A stretch of 34,985 nt of DNA from an uncultured Acidobacteriia bacterium (GTDB lineage: Bacteria > Acidobacteriota > Terriglobia > Bryobacterales > Bryobacteraceae), in the NCBI GenBank assembly GCA_903882645.1, contig CAIRXZ010000215.1:1-34985 (forward strand). The letters are read 5' to 3'. The notes below the pieces were generated by a model. The model was not told the origin of the DNA. It worked only from the letters and a program-made list of their open reading frames with translations, and did not search any database. Made by a program: the position numbers and the translations under genes. Shown piece after piece: positions 16,252-24,239 of the stretch. Position 1 is the stretch's first letter. Each line of letters opens with the position of its first letter.

Positions 16252-17541
16252 ATGGCGGTCGAGATGCCACGTTCCACTCGCCTGAAATCGGCCTGCGCCT
16301 CCATCGCGCTGCTGTTCGTACTCGCGCCCGCCGCCCCCCGCGCCGCCGCGGCCAAGGTCAAGCCGGGAACCTCTCACTGGATCGCCACCTGGGCCGCCAG
16401 CCCCTCGCCCGCCGGCCCCGCCGATACCATGCGCCGCCGCGGCCTCGAGTTCAACCAGCAGACCCTCCGCGAAATCGTCCATATCACCCTCGGCGGCGGC
16501 CGGTTCCGCGTCCGTCTGTCGAATGCCTTCGGAACCAAAGCCGTCGAGATTGGCGCGGCGCATCTGGCCATCCGCGGCGCCGGTTCGAAGATCGTCCCGG
16601 GATCGGACCGCGCCCTCGCTTTTGGCGGCCGGCCCGGCATCGCGATTCCGCCGGGCGCGCTCGTGTTAAGCGATCCCGTGGACCTCCAGGCCCCCGATTC
16701 GGCCGATCTGGCCGTGAGCGTTTACCTGCCCGGCGGGCCAACCATTCCCAGCACCCTGCACTATTCCGCCATGCAGACTTCCTACCTCGCCGCCGGCGAT
16801 GCGGCCGGCGCCGCGGAGATGCCCGAGACCCCCAACCTCTCGACCTGGCCCTTCCTGACGGGCGTGGACGTGATGGCTCCGCTCGGCTGCGCCACGGTCG
16901 TCGCTCTCGGCGACTCCATTACCGACGGCGCCCGTTCCACCAACGACGCCAACCGCCGATGGCCCAACGTCCTGGCCAGCCGCCTGCTTGCCTTGCGCAC
17001 GAAAACCCGGCTGGCGGTGGTCAACGCCGGAATCGGCGGCGGCCGCATTCTGCACGATGGCGCCGGCTCGGCGGGTCCCCAGTACGGCCCCAGCGCCCTC
17101 GCCCGGTATGAGCGCGATGTCCTCGCCCAGCCCGGCGTGAAGTACGTCATCGTGCTCGAGGGCGTCAACGACATCGGTCATCCGGGCCCATCGCCCGGAG
17201 CTTCCGCGCCTATGTCCGAGGACGTCACCGCCGAGGACATGATCGCGGGCTACCGGCAGCTCCTCGAGCGGGCCCACGAGCGGGGCATTAAGGTCTTTGG
17301 TTGCACCATCATGCCGTTTCCCACCCAGGCTCCGAAAGAGGCCAAGCGCCAGGCTGTGAACCAGTGGATCCGCGCCTCCAGGGCCTTCGACGCCGTGATC
17401 GATTTCGACAAGTTGGTCGGCGACCCCGCCCAGCCGGGCCGATTCCTGCCCGCCTATGACAGCGGCGACCACCTCCACCCCAACGATGCCGGGCACAAAG
17501 CTATGGGTGAAGCGATCGATCTATCCCCTTTTTCCCGATGA
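16252..17541 (+). CDS. Secreted SGNH/GDSL-type hydrolase
   Basis: 429 residues from ATG at 16252 (16264 is also possible). A basic then hydrophobic N-terminus (LKSACASIALLFVLAPAAP) is a signal peptide. The N-terminal region to about 200 is a beta-rich domain (THWIATWAASPSP-like opening, here SHWIATWAASPSP). The SGNH hydrolase domain follows: block I VALGDSITDG with Ser222, block II GIGGGRIL, block III EGVNDIGH, and block V DHLHPNDAGH with the catalytic Asp and His. These enzymes hydrolyse esters on carbohydrates or lipids; the substrate cannot be told. It is monocistronic; the preceding 590 bases hold only repeats. Confidence 0.9.
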   Translation: MAVEMPRSTRLKSACASIALLFVLAPAAPRAAAAKVKPGTSHWIATWAASPSPAGPADTMRRRGLEFNQQTLREIVHITLGGGRFRVRLSNAFGTKAVEIGAAHLAIRGAGSKIVPGSDRALAFGGRPGIAIPPGALVLSDPVDLQAPDSADLAVSVYLPGGPTIPSTLHYSAMQTSYLAAGDAAGAAEMPETPNLSTWPFLTGVDVMAPLGCATVVALGDSITDGARSTNDANRRWPNVLASRLLALRTKTRLAVVNAGIGGGRILHDGAGSAGPQYGPSALARYERDVLAQPGVKYVIVLEGVNDIGHPGPSPGASAPMSEDVTAEDMIAGYRQLLERAHERGIKVFGCTIMPFPTQAPKEAKRQAVNQWIRASRAFDAVIDFDKLVGDPAQPGRFLPAYDSGDHLHPNDAGHKAMGEAIDLSPFSR

Positions 17542-17685
17542 CGCTACCCCCAAAAGGGATTCCCCCCCATCCCCACAAAAGATCGCCGAAGTTTTCGACG
17601 CTTTCGGGCCGAATTGGATGTATTATTACATTTCAGGTATTGGCGCCTTTTACTCGTAACTGATCCTACATCTTGTGAGGCTTGC

Positions 17686-18657
17686 ATGAGAGCGCAAACG
17701 GTTGACGTGAAGTCCTCAACTGGACGGGTCCTCTGTTGCACCGTGTTCCGGCCCGGGGGGAAGAAACTGCTGGCTAAAGGCCATATTATCAGCGACGAAG
17801 ACGTCCGGGTCTTGGAGTCCGAAGGCATGGAAACCATCTGGGTTACCGAGCTGGAGGAGGGCGAGGTCGGCGAGGACGACGCGGTTTGCGCGGTAGCCAG
17901 CGAGATCGGGTGCGGTAGCCTTGAGATCCGCCTGGCGGCGGGCGGCCGGGCCAATCTCCTGGCCTCCGAAAATTGCTGCGTGCTGGTGGACGACGATCTC
18001 CTCAGGCAGATCAACTGCACCGCCAGCGTGGTCATCGCCACCGCTCCGAATTTCAGCTATGCCGTTGCGGGACAACGGATTGCAACGGTGAAAAGCGCTC
18101 CCTTCGCGGTCGCCAAGGACCATCTCGAGGCCATCACCCACATCGTCAAGGAGCGCGGTCCCATCCTCCAGGCGCGGCCCATCCGCAACCCCGCCATCGG
18201 GGTTCTCTACACCGATCCGATCAGCGGCGAGCGGGCGCGGCAGCTCTTCGAGAACATCATGCGCCAGCGGCTGGAACGGTTCGGCGTCAGCTCCAACTTC
18301 ATCCTGTCTTGCACCGAGGACGAGAACTCCGCAAGCCGCTGCCTGCAACATCTGTTGCGCTCGAAGCCTTCCGTGATCCTGGTGGCATCCACCACCGCCC
18401 CCGCTGGCCCCGAGGACGTCATCGGACAGGCCATCTGCCGCGTGGATGGCCAGGTCGAGCGCTTCCTGGCGCCGGTGGAACCCGGGAATCTCCTTCTGCT
18501 GGCCTACAAGGACGACGTGCCGATTATCTCCGCGCCGGGCTGCTTCCGTTCCGCCAAGCCCAACGTGGTCGACCTGATTCTGCCCCCGCTCCTGGCCCGC
18601 TATCGCGTGAACGGCTGGGAGATCGCCTGCCTAGGTCACGGCGGCCTGCTGGCCTGA
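17686..18657 (+). CDS. Molybdopterin-binding domain protein
   Basis: 323 residues from ATG at 17686, with TGAGG 6 bases upstream. The N-terminal half resembles the front part of MoeA/CinA-like proteins (KLLAKGHIISDEDVRVLESE). The C-terminal half looks like a molybdopterin-binding (MoaB/MogA-like) fold with IGVLYTDPISGERARQLFE, VILVASTTAPAGPEDVIGQA and PGCFRSAKPNVVDLILP. It probably acts in molybdenum cofactor assembly or sensing. The canonical GGTSxG-type motif is degenerate here (ASTTAPAGPED), so enzymatic activity is uncertain. A strong terminator follows at 18717. Confidence 0.75.
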   Translation: MRAQTVDVKSSTGRVLCCTVFRPGGKKLLAKGHIISDEDVRVLESEGMETIWVTELEEGEVGEDDAVCAVASEIGCGSLEIRLAAGGRANLLASENCCVLVDDDLLRQINCTASVVIATAPNFSYAVAGQRIATVKSAPFAVAKDHLEAITHIVKERGPILQARPIRNPAIGVLYTDPISGERARQLFENIMRQRLERFGVSSNFILSCTEDENSASRCLQHLLRSKPSVILVASTTAPAGPEDVIGQAICRVDGQVERFLAPVEPGNLLLLAYKDDVPIISAPGCFRSAKPNVVDLILPPLLARYRVNGWEIACLGHGGLLA

Positions 18658-18716
18658 TATACTCCTCCACCTCCTGAAATCCGCCCCCTCCGAGCCGATT
18701 TCAGGCGCTCCTCATG

Positions 18717-18750
18717 ACCGGGCGCCCCCTGTGGCGCCCGGTGTTTTCTT
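18717..18750 (+). terminator. Rho-independent terminator
   Basis: Perfect 10-bp stem ACCGGGCGCC (18717-18726) and GGCGCCCGGT (18733-18742), loop CCCTGT, followed by GTTTTCTT. It ends the molybdopterin-binding protein transcript before parD. Confidence 0.9.
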
Positions 18751-18789
18751 GCGCGCGCCGCGCGCTGCCATGGCCACCGAATGTACGGG

Positions 18790-18821
18790 CTATTGAGAAT
18801 AGATCATAAACCCGCTACGAT
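18790..18821 (+). promoter_or_regulatory. parDE promoter with overlapping inverted repeat
   Basis: TTGAGA (18793-18798) and TACGAT (18816-18821) are spaced by 17 bases. The -10 box overlaps the ATG at 18820, which argues for the ATG at 18844 as the true parD start. CTATT-GAG-AATAG (18790-18802) is a 5-bp inverted repeat across the -35 box and a candidate ParD operator. Confidence 0.5.
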
Positions 18822-18843
18822 GAAATCGGGAGTTTCCGCATCC

Positions 18844-19116
18844 ATGCCCAACGTCACGATTTCGTTACCCGACCCGCTCAAGGAATTCGTAGATCGGCAG
18901 ATGACCTCCAGGGGCTTCGGCAACGTCAGCGAGTACTTCAGAACTCTTCTGCGGGAGGCGCAGGAGAAGGAACGCGAGACGTGTCTCGACGAGTTGCTGC
19001 TTGAAGGCCTGACCTCGGGTGAAGACATCCCTCTCGACGCCCGGTTCTGGAAGGATCTCCGGTCCGAGGCGCTTGAAATGATCGAAGAGCGGAAGATAGG
19101 AAAGCCGGGCCGGTGA
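18844..19116 (+). CDS. parD: ParD-family ribbon-helix-helix antitoxin
   Basis: 90 residues from ATG at 18844. The N-terminus VTISLPDPLKEFVDRQM is the beta strand and first helix of an RHH DNA-binding domain, and FGNVSEYFRTLLREAQ forms the second helix. The C-terminal half is acidic and would wrap the toxin. It autorepresses the operon and neutralises ParE. GTGA overlap with parE shows translational coupling. A longer form from 18820 or 18781 is possible but those codons lie within or upstream of the promoter boxes. Confidence 0.88.
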   Translation: MPNVTISLPDPLKEFVDRQMTSRGFGNVSEYFRTLLREAQEKERETCLDELLLEGLTSGEDIPLDARFWKDLRSEALEMIEERKIGKPGR

Positions 19117-19439
19117 AGCGGTTCGTCCGGTCGGCGGCACGCCGTGATATTCAGCGCCAGTTTCGCTATTACTTGGTGGAGCGGGATGCTCCCGAGGTGG
19201 CTCTGCGCTTTCTGGATGCCGTCGAAGAAGCTCTGAAGACGATCGGCCGCGATCCGGCCATCGGTGCTCCAAGGTCCTTGGCCAACTTGCCGGGCCTCCG
19301 CTCATGGCCCGTTCCGGGCTTCGAGAATATCGGGGTTTACTACGTGGAGACGCCAGAGGCCGTTCGGATCATCCGCATTCTCCACGGCCGCCGCGACCTG
19401 GGACGAATTCTCGCGAGGGAAGACGTGTCGATCCAGTAA
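19113..19439 (+). CDS. parE: ParE/RelE-family toxin
   Basis: 108 residues from GTG at 19113, overlapping parD by 4 bases. The sequence follows the ParE fold: RSAARRDIQRQFRYYLVERD, then RFLDAVEEALKTIGRDPAIG, and the C-terminal strands YYVETPEAVRIIRILHGRRD. ParE toxins poison DNA gyrase; RelE relatives cut ribosomal mRNA. The RxxRxxxxDLGRIL ending fits ParE better. It lies 12 bases from the convergent cydB end. Confidence 0.9.
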   Translation: MKRFVRSAARRDIQRQFRYYLVERDAPEVALRFLDAVEEALKTIGRDPAIGAPRSLANLPGLRSWPVPGFENIGVYYVETPEAVRIIRILHGRRDLGRILAREDVSIQ

Positions 19440-19451
19440 TGGAGCGGCCCC

Positions 19452-20495
19452 TCAGCTCTGTCCGCCCGGCCGGGCATGGACTTTTCCCTTGAACATGGTG
19501 TAGACCACCACCATGTATCCGCACGCGACCGCCATGCCGGCGCTCCACCAGATCAATCCGGCGGATAAGGAATGGCTTCCGGCGGCCGCGTTCCGGATGG
19601 TGATGGCGTTCGCCGGGTCGCCCGAGGAGGGCAGCAGCGTCGGATATAGCGCGAACGCGGCTCCGCCGAGCGTCGCCGCCACATACAGGCACGAGGACAG
19701 AAAGGCGTTCCGTTCCTGGCGCTCGCGCGTGAAATAGAAGATCCCTCCCAAGCCCGCCGCCACCAGAACCGGGATCGCCCAGCCCAGAATCGTGGCGCGG
19801 TAGTTGTCCAGAAGTTGCGGGCGCACGAACACCGTCGCGGGCACGGCCAGGACCGTCAACGCCGCCTGCGCCGGCCAAAGCCGCCGAACCACCGCCCGCA
19901 TGCGCGCGTTCAGCGGGCCTTCGGTCTTCACGGTGACGTACAGCGCGCCGTGAACGCTGGTCGCCACCAGCGCCACCACGCCGCAGAGCGTCGTGTACCA
20001 GTCCAGAATGCCGGGTTCGCCGCCGGGCTTGAAGTCGGTCCACAGCGGAGCGAAGAAGAAATGATCCGCTCCCAGCGCAACGCCGCGCATCACGTTGCCC
20101 AGGGCCGCTCCGAACACAACGATCAGGAGGATGCTGGCCAGCGAGAAGGCGCCGTCGAAGAAATCCCGCCAGACCGGCGTCTCCAGGTGCATCCGGAACT
20201 CGATGCCGATGGCGCGAAAGACCAGCAGCCAGAGCACGATGTGCAGCGGAAGATAGAAGCCGCTGAAGCTCGACGCGTACAGCAACGGAAACGCGTAGAA
20301 GAGCGTGCCGCCCGCCGCGAGCAGCCAGGCTTCGTTCCCGTCCCACACCGGTCCGATGGATTCCAGCAGGCTCCGCCGTTCCTCGTCGGTCCGCGCGGCG
20401 ATCAAATGCAGAGCCCCGGCGCCCAAATCGAAGCCATCGAATACGGCGTATCCCGCCAGCATCGACGCGACCAGAACGAACCAGATGGTTTCCAT
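19452..20495 (-). CDS. cydB: Cytochrome bd ubiquinol oxidase subunit II
   Basis: 347 residues from ATG at 20495, four bases after the cydA stop. It starts METIWFVLVASMLAGYAVFD with the typical DGFDLGAGAL motif, and has about eight to nine membrane segments and WDGNEAWLLAAGGTLFYAFP near residue 55. CydB pairs with CydA in the inner membrane to form the quinol oxidase used at low oxygen. No cydX or cydCD genes are visible next to it. Confidence 0.95.
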   Translation of the reverse strand: METIWFVLVASMLAGYAVFDGFDLGAGALHLIAARTDEERRSLLESIGPVWDGNEAWLLAAGGTLFYAFPLLYASSFSGFYLPLHIVLWLLVFRAIGIEFRMHLETPVWRDFFDGAFSLASILLIVVFGAALGNVMRGVALGADHFFFAPLWTDFKPGGEPGILDWYTTLCGVVALVATSVHGALYVTVKTEGPLNARMRAVVRRLWPAQAALTVLAVPATVFVRPQLLDNYRATILGWAIPVLVAAGLGGIFYFTRERQERNAFLSSCLYVAATLGGAAFALYPTLLPSSGDPANAITIRNAAAGSHSLSAGLIWWSAGMAVACGYMVVVYTMFKGKVHARPGGQS

Positions 20496-20499
20496 GGGC

Positions 20500-21858
20500 C
20501 TACGCAATGCCTCCCGAAACGGTGGCCGGCGTCGATTCCGGAACGGCCGGGCCTCGCTCGATCAGCCGGTACAGGAGAAACAGCACGAACAGCGACAGAA
20601 GCGCGTACAGGCTCATGTACCCGAGCAGGGTGAAAAGCCCGTTGCCCGCCGATACGTTCGCGGAGAACCCGTCCGCGGTGCGCACCAGTCCGTACACCAG
20701 CCACGGCTGGCGCCCGATCTCGGCGGTCAGCCAGCCGGCCGTGTTGGCGATGTAGGGAAACGGGCAGGCCAGCATCAGGCACCACAGGATCCAGCGCGTG
20801 CGAAACAGGGATCCCCTCCACAGCAGCGCCCCGGCGGCCAGCATGAGCGCCACGAACAGCGTGCCCAGCCCGGCCATGACGTGATAGGAGAAATACAGCA
20901 GTGGAATGTTGGTGGGCCAGTCCTGTTTGGGGAAGCGGTCCAGCCCGGCCACCTCGGCCCTGGTCGTGCCGTAAATCAGGAGGCTGAGCGCGTCGTTCAC
21001 GACGATCGGATTATCGATCCTCTGCCGTTCCACGTCGGGTTGCCCCATGATGACCACGGGAGCGCCCGCCCTGGAGTGAAACAGGCCCTCCATGGCGGCC
21101 GTGGTGACCGGCTGGTGACGGGCCAGGTAGCGCCCGTGGATGTCGCCGGACGGGAAGATCTGAAACGCGGCCGCGATCAACCCGGCAGTCACGCCGCAAC
21201 GGATGAAGATGCGGGCATGGTCCGCGTGGCGGCCGTTCAGAAGGTAGAATGCGCCCACCGCCGCCATCGCGAACGCGCCCGTGACTACGGCCCCGCTCAT
21301 CGTGTGCGCGTATTGGATCCAGGCCCACGGATTCGCCAGCACTCCCCACAGGCTGGTCACCTGGAACGACCCGTCCGGCAGGCGGCTGTACGCGATCGGG
21401 TGCTGCATCCAGGCGTCCGCCGCCACGATGAAGAACCCCGAAAGCCAGGACCCCGCAAAAACCAGAAATGCGGCCCACCAGTGGCCCATGCGGCTGAGCC
21501 GCTTCTCGCCAAACAGAAACATGCCGAGGAACGCGGACTCCAGAAAGAACGAGAATACGCCTTCCATGGCCAGCGGCCCGGCAATCACGCCGCCGGTCAG
21601 TTGCGAGAACCGCGCCCAGTTCGTGCCGAACTGGAACTCCATCGGGATGCCGGTCACGACCCCCGCCAGGAAGTTGATTCCGAAGATCCGCGTCCAGAAC
21701 CTCGCCGCCTCGTCGTAAGCGGGGTTCTTGGTCCTGAGCGCCAGCGTCTTGAAGATCACGATGAGCGGCGCGAGGCCCATGGTCAGTTGCGGAAAAAGGT
21801 AGTGGTAGGTGACGGTGAAGGCAAAATGAAACCGGTGAATAAAGAGCGCGTCATCCAT
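20500..21858 (-). CDS. cydA: Cytochrome bd ubiquinol oxidase subunit I
   Basis: 452 residues, the shorter version of CydA with a short Q-loop. Haem ligand His19 is in TVTYHYLFPQ. Glu99 (AMEG) and Glu107 (FFLES) sit at the same numbers as in the E. coli enzyme, and His185 is in IQYAHTMSG. GRQPW is present in the C-terminal half. CydA carries haems b558, b595 and d, oxidises quinol and reduces oxygen to water without proton pumping. It is the first gene of cydAB. Confidence 0.96.
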   Translation of the reverse strand: MDDALFIHRFHFAFTVTYHYLFPQLTMGLAPLIVIFKTLALRTKNPAYDEAARFWTRIFGINFLAGVVTGIPMEFQFGTNWARFSQLTGGVIAGPLAMEGVFSFFLESAFLGMFLFGEKRLSRMGHWWAAFLVFAGSWLSGFFIVAADAWMQHPIAYSRLPDGSFQVTSLWGVLANPWAWIQYAHTMSGAVVTGAFAMAAVGAFYLLNGRHADHARIFIRCGVTAGLIAAAFQIFPSGDIHGRYLARHQPVTTAAMEGLFHSRAGAPVVIMGQPDVERQRIDNPIVVNDALSLLIYGTTRAEVAGLDRFPKQDWPTNIPLLYFSYHVMAGLGTLFVALMLAAGALLWRGSLFRTRWILWCLMLACPFPYIANTAGWLTAEIGRQPWLVYGLVRTADGFSANVSAGNGLFTLLGYMSLYALLSLFVLFLLYRLIERGPAVPESTPATVSGGIA

Positions 21859-21919
21859 AGATGTACCGCCGCGCGCGGCAACACGCCATGATATCGCACC
21901 GCGCCGGGAAATAGCGGTT

Positions 21920-22249
21920 CTATTGCGCGGCGGGCTTTGAAAGCATCACAGCCCGCAGAATGTCGTTGATGCGGGTGGAGTAACCTTCTCCGTAATTCTT
22001 CAGCCAGGCCAGGACGTCGCGATCCAGCCGGACCGCCACCAACTGCTTGGCCTTCGGCCGGAAGGCGGATGCCAACTGCTCCTCGGTCAGCGGGGGGATG
22101 TCGGAGTAGTCGATTTCGGAATCGGGCCTGGCCGCCAGCCGGCGCAGGGCGTCCCGCTGCCGATTCGTCGGCGGCTTATTGAAAATATCCCCGGCTTTCA
22201 CGCGCACCAGCTTTTCTGGCCGAGATGATACGGACGATTTCTTCGCCAT
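21920..22249 (-). CDS. brnA: BrnA-family antitoxin
   Basis: 109 residues. The C-terminal part KQLVAVRLDRDVLAWLKNYG and YSTRINDILRAVM is the RHH-type DNA-binding domain of BrnA. The N-terminal half is acidic and would bind the toxin (DYSDIPPLTEEQLASAF). The ATG at 22249 has a good Shine-Dalgarno (GGGAGG) 9 bases upstream, which supports this start even though it lies 74 bases inside the brnT gene. The reading frames overlap over this stretch, an unusually large overlap for a BrnTA operon. Confidence 0.85.
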   Translation of the reverse strand: MAKKSSVSSRPEKLVRVKAGDIFNKPPTNRQRDALRRLAARPDSEIDYSDIPPLTEEQLASAFRPKAKQLVAVRLDRDVLAWLKNYGEGYSTRINDILRAVMLSKPAAQ

Positions 22250-22463
22250 TGTCTTCTGCCTCCCTGTAAACGTGGACGACTACCAGCAATTGGACGCCGA
22301 GGGCCAGCCCAAGCGCGTGCCAGCGTGGTTCGGCGTCTTCGCCCACGCGGTCCTCAATGAGCGCGAGATTCGGGTCTTCGAATACGCGGGCGGCAGTCCT
22401 GAAATCGATGCCATGTTTCGCCAGATTGGCCCGATTCTTCGCCGCGTCCCATTCAAAGCGCAT
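22176..22463 (-). CDS. brnT: BrnT-family ribonuclease toxin
   Basis: 95 residues from ATG at 22463. The family opening MRFEWDAAKNRANLAKHGID, then FRTAARVFEDP, and the ending EEIVRIISARKAGARE are typical of BrnT, a RelE-like ribonuclease. The open frame extends further upstream, but BrnT proteins begin at this Met and the promoter lies just upstream. Little space remains between the predicted transcription start and the ATG (about 6 bases), so translation may be leaderless. Toxin first, antitoxin second, as usual for brnTA. Confidence 0.9.
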   Translation of the reverse strand: MRFEWDAAKNRANLAKHGIDFRTAARVFEDPNLALIEDRVGEDAEPRWHALGLALGVQLLVVVHVYREAEDNGEEIVRIISARKAGARESRGYFQ

Positions 22464-22466
22464 TCC

Positions 22467-22504
22467 GTTATACGAATCGTATAACAGTCGCTGCCCGGAG
22501 TCAA
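22467..22504 (-). promoter_or_regulatory. brnTA promoter overlapped by a perfect palindrome
   Basis: On the minus strand, TTGACT (22504-22499) and TACGAT (22481-22476) are spaced by 17 bases. The 19-base sequence GTTATACGAATCGTATAAC (22467-22485, plus strand) is a perfect 9-bp inverted repeat about a single base, covering the -10 box. This is the expected position for autorepression by BrnA. Confidence 0.75.
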
Positions 22505-22573
22505 CGAAGATCGCGATTGCCGGCGCAGGCGGCCAAGAGCGCGCCGCCGCTTCGAGCTGGAAGCGATAGCGCG

Positions 22574-23188
22574 CTATTCCCAGCGGATGCCGCGGGCCTT
22601 CAGCTCGCGCGCCAACTGCGCGGCGTCTTCGAACTGCACGGCATCCATGCCCGCGGCGCGGGCCGCTTCGACGAAGGCGGGGATGTCGTCGGTATAGAAG
22701 CACTCTTCGGGAAGGCAGCCGGCGCGTTCGATCGCCGCCAGATAGATCTCCGGGCGCGGCTTCATGGCGTGTACTTCGTAGGAAAGTACCATGTCGTGGA
22801 AGTGGCGCAGGACGGGATAACGCTCGCGGATTCCCTCGAAGTGCGTGACGTTCGTGTTCGAGAGCAGCAGCAAACGGTAGCGGGCGGCCAAGCCTTCCAG
22901 CATGCTTTCCGGGATCAGCACATCGTCGAAGATGCCGTTCCAGATGGGGAGGAAGCCCTGGTAGTCCAGACGCAGATCGAGCGCCAGGCGGAGTTCACCA
23001 TAGAAATCCGTTGGCCCGATCAAACCGGTCTCGAACCGCTCAGCCAGCCCGGTCGACGCAATCCGCCGCGGGATCTCGGCCGCGGCGTACGGGCAGACTT
23101 CCGCCAAGGCCCGGTAGCCGGGCGCGAAATCGAAGTGGATCAGGACCTTGCCCAGGTCGAAGATGACGGTCTTATGCAAGCTTCGCAA
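22574..23188 (-). CDS. HAD-superfamily hydrolase
   Basis: 204 residues. The nucleophile motif is VIFDLGKVLIHFD (Asp11), of the DLGxV form found in YihX-like subfamily IA phosphatases, where the second Asp is replaced by Gly. Motif II LLLSNTN, motif III Lys in MKPRPEIY and motif IV YTDDIPAFVEAA are all present. It probably removes phosphate from a sugar phosphate or nucleotide. The start is TTG at 23188, directly after the stop of the upstream gene; a TTG at 23179 is also possible. Confidence 0.85.
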   Translation of the reverse strand: MRSLHKTVIFDLGKVLIHFDFAPGYRALAEVCPYAAAEIPRRIASTGLAERFETGLIGPTDFYGELRLALDLRLDYQGFLPIWNGIFDDVLIPESMLEGLAARYRLLLLSNTNVTHFEGIRERYPVLRHFHDMVLSYEVHAMKPRPEIYLAAIERAGCLPEECFYTDDIPAFVEAARAAGMDAVQFEDAAQLARELKARGIRWE

Positions 23189-23572
23189 TCAGCGTTTGGC
23201 CGGGCGCATCCCGAGCCATGCTCCGGCGATGGCGATCGGCGATCCGGCCATCAGCGGCATGGCCGTCCAAAACTCTCCCGGCTCAAAGCCATAGCCGCTG
23301 AAGATGTATCCCTCGATCATCAGGACGGCCACCGCCAGGCTCCAGAGAAAGAACAGCGCCGGCAACTTGCGAAAAACCGCCAGGATGACCGTCAGAAGTC
23401 CCACGAGGCTCCCGAAATGGACCACGTAGGTCAGGGTGGATCCCGTCCACGGGAGCATGTCCAGGCGCAACGACTGGTGCGCGCCCACCGCAATCGAGGA
23501 CGCCGCAAAAAGAAAGACGGCTAGCAAGCCGTGATAAAGGTAACTGAAATAGCGTATGATCGCCGCAAACAC
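23189..23572 (-). CDS. Small integral membrane protein of unknown function
   Basis: 127 residues from GTG at 23572, with GAGGAGG 9 bases upstream. Hydropathy suggests four membrane segments: about residues 10-30, 48-65, 70-88 and 104-120. No recognised family. It lies directly ahead of the HAD hydrolase without a gap, so the two are probably co-transcribed. Confidence 0.75.
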   Translation of the reverse strand: MFAAIIRYFSYLYHGLLAVFLFAASSIAVGAHQSLRLDMLPWTGSTLTYVVHFGSLVGLLTVILAVFRKLPALFFLWSLAVAVLMIEGYIFSGYGFEPGEFWTAMPLMAGSPIAIAGAWLGMRPAKR

Positions 23573-23627
23573 TCGAACGACCTCCTCGTAAAATGAACGC
23601 TCATTCTAGCAACTCTTCAGCCGGCCG

Positions 23628-24230
23628 CTAGTCGGGCTTGAACTCGAAGGTGTCGGTATTGGTCCGGACCAGCAGGCGTCCGGGGCCGAGCGGCTTTCCG
23701 GAGGCCGGGAAGAAGACGGCGCCGTCGGTGGATTCGCCCGCGGCGAGCTTGGTCTTGACCAGCGCGACGGCGCTGGCCTCCGCGGCCGCGCGGAGCTTGG
23801 CGGGTCCGAAAAGCAGCGCCGCCTCCCGGCGCTGTTCGTATCCGTTGGTGGATCTCGTCGTCCTGACCCCGTAAAGGGCGGCTTCGTAATCGTCCACCAG
23901 CTTCAGCAAGTCGGTCCGCGCGCCTTTCTGGGAGATCATCTGGACAACCGAGTCGGCGGAGGCCGCGCGGACCGCGTCCCCGTCGCTTCGGACGAAGGTG
24001 AAATCCTCGGGCCGGATGATGTAAGGCCCCTGGGACCCGTTCGAAACCGCCACCTGGATAACCACGTAGGAGTGCAGCCGCGCAGGCAGGGAGGCGTACA
24101 TGACGGTCACGGCCGACTTGGTAAGGGTCTGGTATTTCAGCCCGTTCGACTCGAATTCGATGACCTGGGGCCAGCCCGGAAGCACGCCTAGCGCGAAGGC
24201 CAGCCCGCACGCGCCCGCAAGCCGGTTCAT
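23628..24230 (-). CDS. Secreted hypothetical protein
   Basis: 200 residues. The N-terminus MNRLAGACGLAFALGVLPG is a signal peptide. The middle section reads like a DUF4352-like beta domain on bound-protein properties (LHSYVVIQVAVSNGSQGPYI, RPEDFTFVRSDG), but I do not recognise a family with certainty. It sits 9 bases downstream of the symporter gene on the same strand, so it may be the last member of that operon. Confidence 0.7.
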   Translation of the reverse strand: MNRLAGACGLAFALGVLPGWPQVIEFESNGLKYQTLTKSAVTVMYASLPARLHSYVVIQVAVSNGSQGPYIIRPEDFTFVRSDGDAVRAASADSVVQMISQKGARTDLLKLVDDYEAALYGVRTTRSTNGYEQRREAALLFGPAKLRAAAEASAVALVKTKLAAGESTDGAVFFPASGKPLGPGRLLVRTNTDTFEFKPD

Positions 24231-24239
24231 GTGACTATC

